Of a DNA stretch of 64,000 bases, positions 1 through 8,843 are shown piece by piece (the first letter of the stretch is position 1; every line of letters begins with the position of its first letter). Made by a program: the position numbers and the translations under genes. The notes under the pieces were generated by a model. That model saw only the letters and a program-made list of their open reading frames with translations, did no database searches and was not told the origin of the DNA. Source of the stretch: Allobrachymonas denitrificans DSM 15123 (GTDB taxonomy: Bacteria; Pseudomonadota; Gammaproteobacteria; Burkholderiales; Burkholderiaceae_C); assembly GCF_900110225.1 (NCBI RefSeq), contig NZ_FOCW01000001.1, positions 186,001 through 250,000 of the forward strand, in the 5' to 3' direction.

Positions 1-2723
1 GCAGCTACTTCACCGACTACATCCGCCGCCTGACCGACATGCCCATGCTGGTGCGCCTGAAGGAGGAGGGCGGCCGCTATCTGCCGGAGTACTTCCTGCG
101 CGCCAGCCATCTGGAGGGCGGCCTGGGCGAAGACAACAACCCGGACTGGAAGACGCTGCTGATCGACGAGAACACGGGCGACATCGTGGCGCCCAACGGC
201 TCCATCGGTTTCCGCTGGGGCCAGCCCGAGGGCAAGACCGGCAAGTGGAACCTGGAGCATCGCGACGGCGCCACCGCCCGCGAAATCCAGGGCCAGCTCA
301 CGCTGCTGGGGCAGCAGGACGAGGTGGTCGGCGTCGGCTTCCCGTACTTCGGCGCCGAGCATGATGAGCTGCTCACCCGCAACGTGCCGGCCAAGCGCAT
401 CACGCTTGCCGATGGTAGTACCGCGCTGGTCGCCACCGTGTTCGACCTGATGGCCGCCAACTACGGCATCGACCGCGGCCTGGGCGGCGGCAATGTGGCA
501 AGCAGCTACATGGACGATGTGCCCTACACCCCGGCCTGGCAGCAGAAGCACACCGGCGTGAAGCCCGAGATGGTGATCCAGGTGGCACGCGAGTTTGCGC
601 AGAACGCCGACCAGACCCAGGGCAAGAGCATGGTCATCGTGGGGGCCGCGCTCAACCACTGGTACCACATGGACATGACCTACCGCGGCATCATCAACAT
701 GCTGATGCTGTGCGGCTGTATCGGCCAGAGCGGTGGTGGCTGGGCGCACTACGTGGGACAGGAAAAGCTGCGCCCGCAAAGCGGCTGGGCGCCGCTGGCC
801 TTCGGCGCCGACTGGAACCGACCGGCCCGCCAGATGAACGGCACCAGCTTCTTCTACGCGCACACCAGCCAGTGGCGCCACGAGAAGCTCGGCGTGAACG
901 AGATCCTGTGCCCGACCGCCGACGGCAGCATGGCCAACATGTCCCTGATCGACTACAACGCCAAGGCCGAGCGCATGGGCTGGCTGCCCTCTGCGCCGCA
1001 ACTCAGCACCAACCCGCTGGACATCACGCGCCAGGCCGAAGCGGCCGGCCAGGATCCGGTGGCCTACACGGTGCAGGGCCTGAAGGACGGCACGCTCGAC
1101 ATGAGCTGCAACGACCCGGACAACCCGAAGAATTTCCCGCGCAACCTGTTCGTGTGGCGTTCCAACATCCTGGGCTCCTCCGGCAAGGGCCACGAGTACT
1201 TCCTGAAGTACCTGCTCGGCACGCAGAACGCGCTGATGAGCGACGAGGCCAACTGCATCACGCCGACCGAAATCACCGTGCGTCCGGCTGCCGAAGGCAA
1301 GCTGGACCTGCTGGTGGTGCTGGACTTCCGCATGAGCACCACCTGCCTGTACGGCGACATCGTGCTGCCCACGGCCACCTGGTACGAGAAGGACGACCTG
1401 AACACGTCCGACATGCACCCCTTCATCCACCCGCTGAGCGAGGCCGTGCAGCCGCTGTGGCAGAGCAAGACCGACTGGGAAATCTACAAGGGTTTTGCCA
1501 AGGCCATCAGCGAAGTCGGCGGCGACTACCTGGGCGTGCAGAAGGATCTGGTGCTCACCCCGCTGATGCACGACACCCCGCAGGAACTGGGCCAGGCCTT
1601 CGATCCGCGCGACTGGAAGAAGGGCGAGTGCGAACCCATCCCCGGCAAGACCATGCCGGCCATGACGGTGGTGGAGCGCGACTACAAGGCGATCTACCAG
1701 AAGTTCACCTCCATCGGCCCGCTGATGGAAAAGGCGGGCAACGGCGGCAAGGGCATGGCCTGGAAAACCGGCCACGAAATCGAGAAGCTGCGCGCCATGA
1801 ACAAGGTGGTGCAGGACGGCGTGGCCAAGGGCCAGCCGCGGCTGGACACCGCCATCGACGCCGCCGAGATGATTCTCACGCTGGCGCCCGAAACCAACGG
1901 CCACGTCGCCGTCAAGGCCTGGGAGTCGCTGAGCAAGATCACCGGCCGCGACCACACGCATCTGGCCATCCCGCGCGAGCATGACCACATCACCTTCCGC
2001 GATATCCAGGCGCAACCGCGCAAGATCATTTCCTCGCCGATCTGGTCCGGCCTGGAAAGCGAGGAAGTGAGCTACAACGCCGGCTACACCAACGTGCACG
2101 AGCTGATCCCGTGGCGTACCCTGACCGGCCGCCAGCAGTTCTACCAGGATCACCAGTGGATGCGCGCCTTCGGCGAAGGCCTGTGCCTGTACAAGCCGCC
2201 GGTCGACCTGAAGACCACGGCCGCCGTGCACAGGCACAAGCCCAACGGCAACACCGAAATCCTGCTGAACTTCCTCACGCCGCACCAGAAGTGGGGCATC
2301 CACAGCACCTACAGCGACAACCTGCGCATGCTCACGCTCTCGCGCGGCGGCCCGCACGTGTGGATCAGCGAGAAGGACGCCCAGGAGGCCGGCATTGTCG
2401 ACAACGACTGGATCGAGGTGTTCAACGTGAACGGCACGCTCACCGCCCGTGCGGTGGTCAGCCAGCGCATTCCCAAGGGCATGACGCTGATGTACCACGC
2501 CCAGGAAAAGATCGTGAACGTGCCCGGCGCCGAGATGAGCGGCAAGCGCGGCGGCATCCACAACTCGGTGACGCGCGCCGTGACCAAGCCCACCCACATG
2601 ATCGGCGGCTATGCCCAGTACAGCTACGGCTTCAACTACTACGGCACCGTGGGCGCCAACCGCGACGAGTTCGTGGTGGTGCGCAAGATGAAGAACGTGG
2701 ACTGGATGGACCAGCCCAAGTAA
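1..2723 (+). CDS. narG: Respiratory nitrate reductase alpha subunit NarG, 5' end cut by window edge
   Basis: This is the catalytic subunit of membrane-bound nitrate reductase, which reduces nitrate to nitrite with quinol electrons on the cytoplasmic face of the membrane. The frame is open from base 3 (S-Y-F-T-D-Y-I-R-R-L) with no start, so the gene begins outside the window; about 906 residues remain of a protein usually near 1,250. The missing part holds the N-terminal [4Fe-4S] site and the molybdenum-ligand region. What remains is the C-terminal molybdopterin-guanine-dinucleotide binding part, ending with the NarG-type tail rich in Tyr and Gly around residues YGFNYYGTVGAN. narH follows after 60 bp, with narJ and narI behind it, the standard narGHJI order. 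The molybdate and moaA genes at 10-19 kb would supply its cofactor. Confidence 0.97.
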   Translation, partial: SYFTDYIRRLTDMPMLVRLKEEGGRYLPEYFLRASHLEGGLGEDNNPDWKTLLIDENTGDIVAPNGSIGFRWGQPEGKTGKWNLEHRDGATAREIQGQLTLLGQQDEVVGVGFPYFGAEHDELLTRNVPAKRITLADGSTALVATVFDLMAANYGIDRGLGGGNVASSYMDDVPYTPAWQQKHTGVKPEMVIQVAREFAQNADQTQGKSMVIVGAALNHWYHMDMTYRGIINMLMLCGCIGQSGGGWAHYVGQEKLRPQSGWAPLAFGADWNRPARQMNGTSFFYAHTSQWRHEKLGVNEILCPTADGSMANMSLIDYNAKAERMGWLPSAPQLSTNPLDITRQAEAAGQDPVAYTVQGLKDGTLDMSCNDPDNPKNFPRNLFVWRSNILGSSGKGHEYFLKYLLGTQNALMSDEANCITPTEITVRPAAEGKLDLLVVLDFRMSTTCLYGDIVLPTATWYEKDDLNTSDMHPFIHPLSEAVQPLWQSKTDWEIYKGFAKAISEVGGDYLGVQKDLVLTPLMHDTPQELGQAFDPRDWKKGECEPIPGKTMPAMTVVERDYKAIYQKFTSIGPLMEKAGNGGKGMAWKTGHEIEKLRAMNKVVQDGVAKGQPRLDTAIDAAEMILTLAPETNGHVAVKAWESLSKITGRDHTHLAIPREHDHITFRDIQAQPRKIISSPIWSGLESEEVSYNAGYTNVHELIPWRTLTGRQQFYQDHQWMRAFGEGLCLYKPPVDLKTTAAVHRHKPNGNTEILLNFLTPHQKWGIHSTYSDNLRMLTLSRGGPHVWISEKDAQEAGIVDNDWIEVFNVNGTLTARAVVSQRIPKGMTLMYHAQEKIVNVPGAEMSGKRGGIHNSVTRAVTKPTHMIGGYAQYSYGFNYYGTVGANRDEFVVVRKMKNVDWMDQPK

Positions 2724-2783
2724 GGCACCCGCGGGCGGAGCGATCGGCCCGCTGCCCACAGCAAGAATTCCGGAGAATCAGCA

Positions 2784-4334
2784 ATGAAAATCAGAGCGCA
2801 AATCGGCATGGTGCTCAACCTCGACAAGTGCATCGGCTGCCACACCTGCTCGGTCACCTGCAAGAACGTCTGGACCAGCCGCGACGGCGTGGAATACGCC
2901 TGGTTCAACAACGTCGAGACCAAGCCCGGCATCGGCTTTCCGAAGAACTGGGAAGACCAGGAGCAATGGAAGGGTGGCTGGGTGCTGGACGACAACGGCA
3001 AGCTGCAGCCCAAACAGGGCGGCAAGGCGAAGATCCTGTCCAACATCTTCGCCAACCCCAACCTGCCGCAGATCGACGAGTACTACGAGCCGTTCACCTA
3101 CGACTACGAGCACCTGCAGAACGCCCCCGAGATGAAGACGCCGCCTACGGCACGTCCGGTGTCGGTGCTGACCGGCAAGAAGATGGACAAGATCGAATGG
3201 GGCCCGAACTGGGAAGACGACCTTGGCGGCGAGTTTGCCAAGCGCGCCAAGGATGCCCTGTTCGACGGCATCCAGAAGGAGATGTACTCGGCCTTCGAGA
3301 ACACCTTCATGATGTACCTGCCGCGCCTGTGCGAGCACTGCCTCAACCCCACCTGCGTGGCATCGTGCCCTTCCGGCTCGATCTACAAGCGCGAGGACGA
3401 CGGCATCGTGCTGATCGACCAGGACAAGTGCCGCGGCTGGCGCATGTGCATCAGCGGCTGCCCGTACAAGAAGATCTACTACAACTGGACCAGCGGCAAG
3501 GCCGAGAAGTGCATCTTCTGCTATCCGCGCATCGAGGCCGGCCAGCCCACCGTGTGTTCCGAAACCTGCGTGGGCCGCATCCGCTACCTGGGCGTGCTAC
3601 TGTATGACGCCGACAAAATCGAGACTGCCGCCAGCATGAAGGACGAGCAGGACCTGTACCAGGCCCAGCTCGACCTGTTCCTCGACCCGAACGACCCCGC
3701 CATCATCGAGGAAGCCCGCAAGCAGGGCATCCCCGAAGCCTGGCTGGACGCTGCGAAGAAATCGCCCGTCTACAAGATGGCGATGGAGTGGAAGGTCGCC
3801 TTCCCGCTGCACCCGGAATACCGCACCCTGCCCATGGTGTGGTACATCCCGCCGCTGTCCCCGATCCAGAGCGCCATGGAAAACGGCCTGATCGGCGAGA
3901 ACGGCGTCATCCCCGACGTGAAGGACCTGCGCATCCCGATCCAGTACCTGGCCAACCTGCTCACGGCAGGCAAGGAGGAACCGGTGATCCAGGCGCTGGA
4001 AACCATGGTCGCCATGCGCCGCTACATGCGCAAGAAGAGCGTGGAAAAGGTCAGCGACGAAAGCACGCTGGCCGGCACTCACCTCTCTGGCGCGCAGGTG
4101 GAAGAGATGTACCAGATCATGGCCATTGCCAACTACGAAGACCGCTTCGTGATCCCCACTTCGCACAAGGAACTGGTGGAAAACACCTTCGACGAGAAGG
4201 CCGCCTGCGGCTTCACCTTCGGCAACGGCTGCTCCACCGGCACCAGCCAGGAAAGCCTGTTCGGCCGCAAGAAGGCTTCGCCCATCGTCTTCCACGACAT
4301 GCGCAAGCAACTCAAGGCCAACCGCGAGAAATGA
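2784..4334 (+). CDS. narH: Nitrate reductase beta subunit NarH (iron-sulfur electron conduit)
   Basis: NarH carries electrons from the NarI haems to NarG through one [3Fe-4S] and three [4Fe-4S] clusters. Four cysteine groups are visible: CIGCHTCSVTC at residues 16-26, CEHCLNPTCVASC from about 183, CRGWRMCISGC from about 216, and CIFCYPRIEAGQPTVC from about 243. The Trp at about 219 replaces a cysteine in the third group, the hallmark of the [3Fe-4S] cluster in this family. At 516 residues it is of normal length. The ATG is preceded by CGGAG at a good distance. narJ begins just after the stop, so the two are certainly co-transcribed and probably translationally coupled. Confidence 0.98.
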   Translation: MKIRAQIGMVLNLDKCIGCHTCSVTCKNVWTSRDGVEYAWFNNVETKPGIGFPKNWEDQEQWKGGWVLDDNGKLQPKQGGKAKILSNIFANPNLPQIDEYYEPFTYDYEHLQNAPEMKTPPTARPVSVLTGKKMDKIEWGPNWEDDLGGEFAKRAKDALFDGIQKEMYSAFENTFMMYLPRLCEHCLNPTCVASCPSGSIYKREDDGIVLIDQDKCRGWRMCISGCPYKKIYYNWTSGKAEKCIFCYPRIEAGQPTVCSETCVGRIRYLGVLLYDADKIETAASMKDEQDLYQAQLDLFLDPNDPAIIEEARKQGIPEAWLDAAKKSPVYKMAMEWKVAFPLHPEYRTLPMVWYIPPLSPIQSAMENGLIGENGVIPDVKDLRIPIQYLANLLTAGKEEPVIQALETMVAMRRYMRKKSVEKVSDESTLAGTHLSGAQVEEMYQIMAIANYEDRFVIPTSHKELVENTFDEKAACGFTFGNGCSTGTSQESLFGRKKASPIVFHDMRKQLKANREK

Positions 4335-4344
4335 GGAGGATGTG

Positions 4345-5013
4345 ATGACTGCTTTGCATTACCGTGCATTCTCTGCGCTGCTGTGTTATCCCGAACAGGA
4401 ACTGATAGAGGCTTTGCCTGAAATCAAAGCTGCATTGACGGGTACGCCGGCGCTGCTGGCAGCGGTCGAGCCGCTGCTCGCCACGCTGCAGCAGGGCGAG
4501 CTGATCACGCTGCAGGAAAGCTATGTGGCGACCTTCGACCGCAACCCTGCGCACTCGCTGCACCTGTTCGAGCACATCCACGGTGAGGACCGCGCGCGCG
4601 GCCAGGCCATGGTGGATCTGCTGGAAGAGTACAAGGCGCACGGCTTCGAATCGGTGAGCGACGAGCTGCCGGACTATGTGCCGCTGTTCCTCGAGTTCCT
4701 GTCGCAGTGCGAACCGGACGAGGCCGCGCGCCTGCTGGGCGATGCCGTGCACGTGCTGCACCACGTGGCCGACAAGCTGCAGGGCAATGGCTCGCCCTAT
4801 GCCGGCGTGCTGCAGGCCGTAGTCAGCCTGTCGCCGGTGGCGCCGCTGCCGCTGACCGTGCCGCCCGTGCGCGACATGGACGAAGCACTGGAAACCTTCG
4901 GCCCCGGCGCGGACGGTATCGAGCCGCTGCTCAAGCCCGCCATGGGCGGCCTGCCGGCCGTGGCACCGATCAACTTTTATGCGCAGCGGCCCGCCTCGCC
5001 GGCCGCCTGCTGA
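4345..5013 (+). CDS. narJ: Nitrate reductase assembly chaperone NarJ
   Basis: NarJ is a cytoplasmic TorD-family chaperone that holds apo-NarG and helps insert the molybdenum cofactor before the complex docks on NarI; it is not part of the final enzyme. The 222-residue protein is all-helical in character and contains the family core FDRNPAHSLHLFEHIHGEDR around residues 55-75. The strong AGGAGG at 4334-4339 overlaps the end of narH and sits 5 nt before this ATG; a GTG directly before it (4342) is too close to the Shine-Dalgarno. It lies between narH and narI as expected. Confidence 0.95.
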   Translation: MTALHYRAFSALLCYPEQELIEALPEIKAALTGTPALLAAVEPLLATLQQGELITLQESYVATFDRNPAHSLHLFEHIHGEDRARGQAMVDLLEEYKAHGFESVSDELPDYVPLFLEFLSQCEPDEAARLLGDAVHVLHHVADKLQGNGSPYAGVLQAVVSLSPVAPLPLTVPPVRDMDEALETFGPGADGIEPLLKPAMGGLPAVAPINFYAQRPASPAAC

Positions 5014-5030
5014 GAGCGGGGAGAATCCTC

Positions 5031-5720
5031 ATGAGCTATCTGCACCAATTCGTTTTCGGAATCTATCCGTACATCGCGCTGAGCATCTTCCTGCTCGGCA
5101 GCCTGCTGCGCTTCGACCGCGAGCAGTACTCGTGGAAGAGCGAGTCCAGCCAGGTGCTGTACAGCGGCAACCTGCGCGTGGCCAACATCCTGTTCCACGT
5201 CGGCATCCTGGGGCTGTTCTTCGGCCACCTGTTCGGCCTGCTGACGCCGGTTGCCGTGTGGGACGCACTCGGCATCACCCACGGCCAGAAACAGGTGTTT
5301 GCCATGGTCATGGGCGGCATCTTTGGCGTCATGTGCCTGATCGGCGTGCTGATGCTGCTGGCCCGCCGCTTCGGCAACGAGCGCCTGGCCGCCAACACCA
5401 CCTGGCGCGACAAGCTGGTGATGCTGTGGATCCTGGCCACGCTGCTGCTGGGCCTGTCCACCATTGCCGTCTCGGCCAGTCATCTGGACGGCCACGAAAT
5501 GGTCACCCTGATGACCTGGGCACAGCACATCGTCACCTTCCGTGGTGATGCCGCCAGCTTCATTGCCGAGGCTTCCTGGGTATTCAAGCTGCACCTGTTC
5601 ATGGGCATGACGCTGTTCGTGATCTTCCCGTTCACCCGTCTGGTGCACGTGTGGAGCGGCTTTGCCAGCGTGAGCTACCTGACGCGCGCCTGGCAGCTGG
5701 TGCGCCCGCGCCGCGTGTGA
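5031..5720 (+). CDS. narI: Nitrate reductase gamma subunit NarI (dihaem cytochrome b, quinol oxidase)
   Basis: NarI anchors NarGH to the inner membrane and oxidises quinol with two b-type haems. The 229-residue protein has five hydrophobic segments. The haem-ligand histidine pairs are visible with the right spacing: two His ten residues apart in HVGILGLFFGH, and two His eighteen residues apart near the end (KLH ... LVH in helix V). The ATG follows GGGGAG closely. A longer open frame starts upstream inside narJ, but that extension is arginine-rich and not membrane-like, so it is discarded. It is the last gene of the operon; a strong terminator begins 36 bp after the stop. Confidence 0.97.
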   Translation: MSYLHQFVFGIYPYIALSIFLLGSLLRFDREQYSWKSESSQVLYSGNLRVANILFHVGILGLFFGHLFGLLTPVAVWDALGITHGQKQVFAMVMGGIFGVMCLIGVLMLLARRFGNERLAANTTWRDKLVMLWILATLLLGLSTIAVSASHLDGHEMVTLMTWAQHIVTFRGDAASFIAEASWVFKLHLFMGMTLFVIFPFTRLVHVWSGFASVSYLTRAWQLVRPRRV

Positions 5721-5755
5721 TTGCTGTAGAGAAAGAGAAAATCGGTTCACCTCTG

Positions 5756-5780
5756 GCCGCCCTTCCGGGCGGCTTTTTTT
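5756..5780 (+). terminator. Rho-independent terminator of narGHJI
   Basis: GCCGCCC (5756-5762), loop TTCC, GGGCGGC (5767-5773), followed directly by seven T. The 7-bp all-GC stem and T-run are a textbook intrinsic terminator and close the nar operon before the Zur-like gene. Confidence 0.93.
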
Positions 5781-5789
5781 GTGCGGGCT

Positions 5790-5804
5790 TGTTATAACAT
5801 TACA
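5790..5804 (+). promoter_or_regulatory. Putative Zur box upstream of the Zur-like gene
   Basis: TGTTATAACATTACA matches the palindromic Zur consensus TGTTATANTATAACA (as recalled from gammaproteobacterial sites) at 13 of 15 positions, counting N as the A found. It lies 43 nt before the start codon of the Fur/Zur family gene and directly after the nar terminator, where a promoter would be expected. This suggests zinc-responsive autoregulation of the zur-gamma-carbonic anhydrase unit. Confidence 0.6.
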
Positions 5805-5847
5805 GTCGACGCAGTTTTTGGGGACGCGTTACGCTGCAGCCTGTTCC

Positions 5848-6237
5848 ATGCAACTCAACTCCGCCCAGCACCATCTCCTCACGCTTCTGCGTGTCGCCAC
5901 ACGTCCGCTCACGGCTTACGCCTTGCTGGATGGTGCACGTGATGCCGGCGTGCGCGCACCCACGCAGGTCTACCGCGCGCTGGACAAGCTGATGGCGCTC
6001 GGTCTGGTGCATCGTCTCGACTCCCTCAACGCCTACGTGGCCTGCACGCAGCCGCTCACCTGCAGGCCGGGCCACGCCGCCTTCGCCATTTGCGATGACT
6101 GCGGCGCCGTGGACGAGTTCGACGATGCGGCACTCGGTCGCGCGCTGGGGCGCTGGGCCAGGAGCAGCGCTTTTGCCCTGCGCAAGACCGCCATCGAGCT
6201 GCACGGCCAGTGCGCCGCCTGCGCCGGCGCTCCCTGA
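5848..6237 (+). CDS. zur: Fur-family repressor, Zur-like
   Basis: This is a 129-residue Fur superfamily regulator. The N-terminal winged helix contains PTQVYRALDKLMALGLVHR, with the S-L-N-A-Y motif typical of Zur rather than Fur. The C-terminal half has the structural zinc cysteine pairs CDDC and CAAC; the second is at the extreme C-terminus, as in Zur proteins. It probably represses zinc-uptake and zinc-sparing genes when zinc is sufficient. The chosen ATG fits the family length; an earlier in-frame GTG-type start at 5779 would run through the Zur-box region and is unlikely. No strong Shine-Dalgarno is visible. The gamma-carbonic anhydrase gene follows after 97 bp and may be co-transcribed. 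Confidence 0.85.
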   Translation: MQLNSAQHHLLTLLRVATRPLTAYALLDGARDAGVRAPTQVYRALDKLMALGLVHRLDSLNAYVACTQPLTCRPGHAAFAICDDCGAVDEFDDAALGRALGRWARSSAFALRKTAIELHGQCAACAGAP

Positions 6238-6334
6238 CCCTCCCGTTTTCTCAACCCCGCCGGCCACGCCGTCTGCGGTGTGCCTTGTCACGCCTGCACG
6301 CCGGCTCCGGCGCCACCATTCCAGGAAAGTCCCC

Positions 6335-6895
6335 ATGATCCGCAAGAACCCCCGCGGCGACCTGCCGCAGATCCACCCGAGCGCTTTCGTCGATCCCACC
6401 GCCATCCTGTGCGGCAAGGTGATCGTGGAAGAGAACGTGTTCATCGGCCCCTATGCCGTGATCCGTGCCGACGAGATGAACGCCAGCGGCGAGATCGAGC
6501 CACTGGTGATCGGTGCCCATTCCAACATCCAGGATGGCGTGGTGATCCACTCCAAGTCCGGTGCGGCCGTGACCATCGGCCAGCGCACCTCCATCGCCCA
6601 CCGCGCCATCGTGCACGGCCCCTGCACCGTGGGCAATGGCGTGTTCATCGGCTTCAACAGCGTGCTGTTCAACTGCACCATCGATGATGGCTGCGTGGTG
6701 CGCTACAACGCGGTGGTGGATGGTGTGCATCTGCCGGCCGGCTTTTACGTGCACTCCACCGAGCGCATCGGGCCGGATACCGACCTGGCCTCGCTGCCGC
6801 AGGTGCCGGCCGACGCCAGCGAGTTTTCCGAGGATGTGGCACGCACCAACAACGCGCTGGTGCAGGGCTACAAGGCTATTCAGAACGAGTTCTGA
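6335..6895 (+). CDS. Gamma-class carbonic anhydrase / hexapeptide-repeat protein
   Basis: This 186-residue left-handed beta-helix protein has isoleucine-patch hexapeptide repeats throughout. The metal ligands of gamma-carbonic anhydrases are present: His72 (VIHS), and His89 and His94 in the AHRAIVH spacing H-x4-H. It would interconvert CO2 and bicarbonate in the cytoplasm as a trimer. The ATG follows CAGGAAAG. Relatives of this type are known members of Zur regulons in pseudomonads, where they are thought to stand in for zinc carbonic anhydrases; the adjacent zur gene and Zur box make that role plausible here. A PaaY/DapH-like acyl transferase role is less likely given the complete His triad. 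Its end overlaps the convergent lysR by 20 bp. Confidence 0.85.
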   Translation: MIRKNPRGDLPQIHPSAFVDPTAILCGKVIVEENVFIGPYAVIRADEMNASGEIEPLVIGAHSNIQDGVVIHSKSGAAVTIGQRTSIAHRAIVHGPCTVGNGVFIGFNSVLFNCTIDDGCVVRYNAVVDGVHLPAGFYVHSTERIGPDTDLASLPQVPADASEFSEDVARTNNALVQGYKAIQNEF

Positions 6896-7805
6896 CATCA
6901 CGCCGGAAGTCTGCAGCCTCCTGGCGCAACCAGTCGCACACCGCCTGCACCTGGGGGCGGTGCGCAGCCGCCGGAGGGTGCACCAGGTAGTACTCGTAGG
7001 GGCCTTTCACGGGGGTTCCGGGAAGGTACTGGAGTTGCCCCAGTTTCAGGGCCTCTCCGGCAAGCACGTCGGAGGCTACCGCCAGCCCTGCACCAGCCGC
7101 CGCGGCATCCAGCGTCAGATACGTATGGGAAAACCGCAGCCCCTGACGCAGACGCTGTGCTGGCACCTGCAGGCCCTGCGCGGCGCACCAGCGTGGCCAA
7201 TCCACTTGTGCCGGAATCCGCTGCTCGTATTCGTCATGCAGCAGGGCAAAAGCGGTCACGTCTGCGGGGCGGCAGATCTGTGCGGCCAGGGATGGATGCG
7301 CCACGGCGTGGTAGGTTTCCGGCAGCAGCATGTCCGACACAAGCCCGGGGTAGGTACCGGAGCCCAGCCGGATCGCCAGATCGACGTGGTCCCTGGCGAA
7401 ATCGACGTGGGGCACCGAGCCCAGCACGCGCACCTCGATGTGCGGTTGCAGGGCCGTGAATCGGCCCAGCCGCGGCATCAGCCAGCGGGTGACGAACGAC
7501 GGCATGGCCGTGACGGTGACCTGGGTATCGTCGTCCGTCCTGCGGAGCGCCAGGGAAGCACGTTCCAGCTCCTCGAGCAGCTGGTGCACCTCCACAAAGT
7601 AGCGGCGCCCTGATTCGTTCAGCTCCACCGAGCGCGCCTTGCGCTCGAACAGCGGGCGCCCCAGCCATTCCTCCAGCAGCCGCACCTGGTGCCCCACGGC
7701 GCCGGCGGAAACGCACAGCTCCTCGCCGGCACGCACGAAGCTGCCATGGCGGGCGGCAGCTTCAAACGCCCGGATCGCAAGCATGGGCGGAAGTGTTCTG
7801 GACAT
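6876..7805 (-). CDS. LysR-family transcriptional regulator, GcvA-like
   Basis: This 309-residue protein has an N-terminal LysR helix-turn-helix (LAIRAFEAAARHGSFVRAGE, then LCVSAGAVGHQVRLLE) followed by a type 2 periplasmic-binding-like effector domain. The GcvA-like character comes from the AAARHGSF/SAGAVGHQVRLLE pattern. It is divergent from an EamA exporter gene across a 127-bp gap with two related dyad half-sites, so it most likely controls that exporter and itself. The ligand cannot be told from sequence. It converges on and slightly overlaps the carbonic anhydrase gene. Confidence 0.92.
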   Translation of the reverse strand: MSRTLPPMLAIRAFEAAARHGSFVRAGEELCVSAGAVGHQVRLLEEWLGRPLFERKARSVELNESGRRYFVEVHQLLEELERASLALRRTDDDTQVTVTAMPSFVTRWLMPRLGRFTALQPHIEVRVLGSVPHVDFARDHVDLAIRLGSGTYPGLVSDMLLPETYHAVAHPSLAAQICRPADVTAFALLHDEYEQRIPAQVDWPRWCAAQGLQVPAQRLRQGLRFSHTYLTLDAAAAGAGLAVASDVLAGEALKLGQLQYLPGTPVKGPYEYYLVHPPAAAHRPQVQAVCDWLRQEAADFRRDVRTRSE

Positions 7806-7810
7806 AGCAT

Positions 7811-7910
7811 CAATTCCATTGAGCCTCAGGCGGCAGAGTATTCATTTGTACTCCAGTTTGGCGCCGGATAAATTAGCGGTGTCTTGAAAAAGGCTCATTG
7901 AAATTGAGCC
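7811..7910. promoter_or_regulatory. Divergent lysR/eamA control region with a repeated inverted motif
   Basis: CAATTCCATTGAGCC at 7811-7825 recurs in inverted orientation at 7892-7910, where GGCTCATTGAAATTGAGCC also forms its own dyad (GGCTCA...TGAGCC). The copies agree at 13 of 15 positions in the shared core. One copy lies just upstream of the lysR start, the other 22 bp before the exporter start. This is the expected pattern for a LysR-type regulator binding two sites in a divergent promoter region. No convincing -35/-10 pair was identified. Confidence 0.5.
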
Positions 7911-7932
7911 AGCCAGAGGGAGTGGATCTGCC

Positions 7933-8829
7933 ATGGGCGCGTTGTTTGTTCTGATTTCCGCCATCGGCTTCGGCTCGATGGCCCTGTTTGCCAACATGGC
8001 CTATGCCGACGGGGTGGATACCTTCAGCCTGCTGACCTTGCGCTTCGTGATTGCGGCTTCGCTGCTGGGAGCCCTCGCGGTGGTGCGGGGTGCGCGTTTT
8101 CCGCGTGGCCGGGCCTTGCGCAGCTACGCCGGCATGGGCGTGGTCTATACGGCGATGGCATGGGGCTACTTCGGCGCCCTGCACCATGCACCCTCGGCGA
8201 CCGTGGCCCTGGTGCTGTATGTCTATCCCATTCTGGTGGCCCTGGCCGCGTTCGCGCTGCGTCTGGATCGTTTCGGCTGGCCCGAAGCAGGCACCCTGGT
8301 GCTTTCCTCGCTGGGCCTGTATCTGGTGCTGGGAGGCAGCACACAGGGCTCAGGCACGGGGCTGTTGCTGGCCTTTGTGGCAGCCGTGTGCTACAGCGGC
8401 TACATCCTGATCGGCAGCCGCAAGCACATGGAGGGGGACGCCGTGGCCTGTTCCACCGTGGTCTTGAGTACGGCGGCGGTGTGCTGCTTTGCGCTCTCTT
8501 TCATGCAGGGCGGGCAGCACTGGCCGAACAGTCCTGCTTCCTGGGCTGCCACCGTGGGGGTGGCGGTTTTCGGGACTGCGGTGGCGATTGCGGCATTTGT
8601 CGCCGGCCTGAAACGCATCGGCCCCACCCAGGCAGCCGTGCTGTCCACACTGGAGCCGGTGGTCACCGTGATCCTGGGTGTCGTATTCCTGCGCGAACAG
8701 CTCACAGTCTCTGCAGCAGCGGGCGGATGCCTCATTCTGGCTGCAGCCATTGTGCTGACCCTGGGGCGCAACCGGCGGCTGGCGAAGCACGCGCCAGCCG
8801 CCGCCGGACAACCCCGGAATGACGCCTGA
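7933..8829 (+). CDS. EamA/DMT-superfamily exporter (ten transmembrane helices)
   Basis: A 298-residue inner-membrane transporter with two EamA halves of about five helices each. The first half starts ALFVLISAIGFGSMALFANM; the second ends in ...LEPVVTVILGVVFLREQLT, the conserved signature of the second repeat. Family members export amino acids, nucleobases or other metabolites; the substrate cannot be read from sequence. It is divergent from the LysR gene and probably under its control. A purine-rich AGAGGGAG lies about 11 nt before the ATG. Confidence 0.9.
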   Translation: MGALFVLISAIGFGSMALFANMAYADGVDTFSLLTLRFVIAASLLGALAVVRGARFPRGRALRSYAGMGVVYTAMAWGYFGALHHAPSATVALVLYVYPILVALAAFALRLDRFGWPEAGTLVLSSLGLYLVLGGSTQGSGTGLLLAFVAAVCYSGYILIGSRKHMEGDAVACSTVVLSTAAVCCFALSFMQGGQHWPNSPASWAATVGVAVFGTAVAIAAFVAGLKRIGPTQAAVLSTLEPVVTVILGVVFLREQLTVSAAAGGCLILAAAIVLTLGRNRRLAKHAPAAAGQPRNDA

Positions 8830-8843
8830 GGCAGCCTGCCTGG

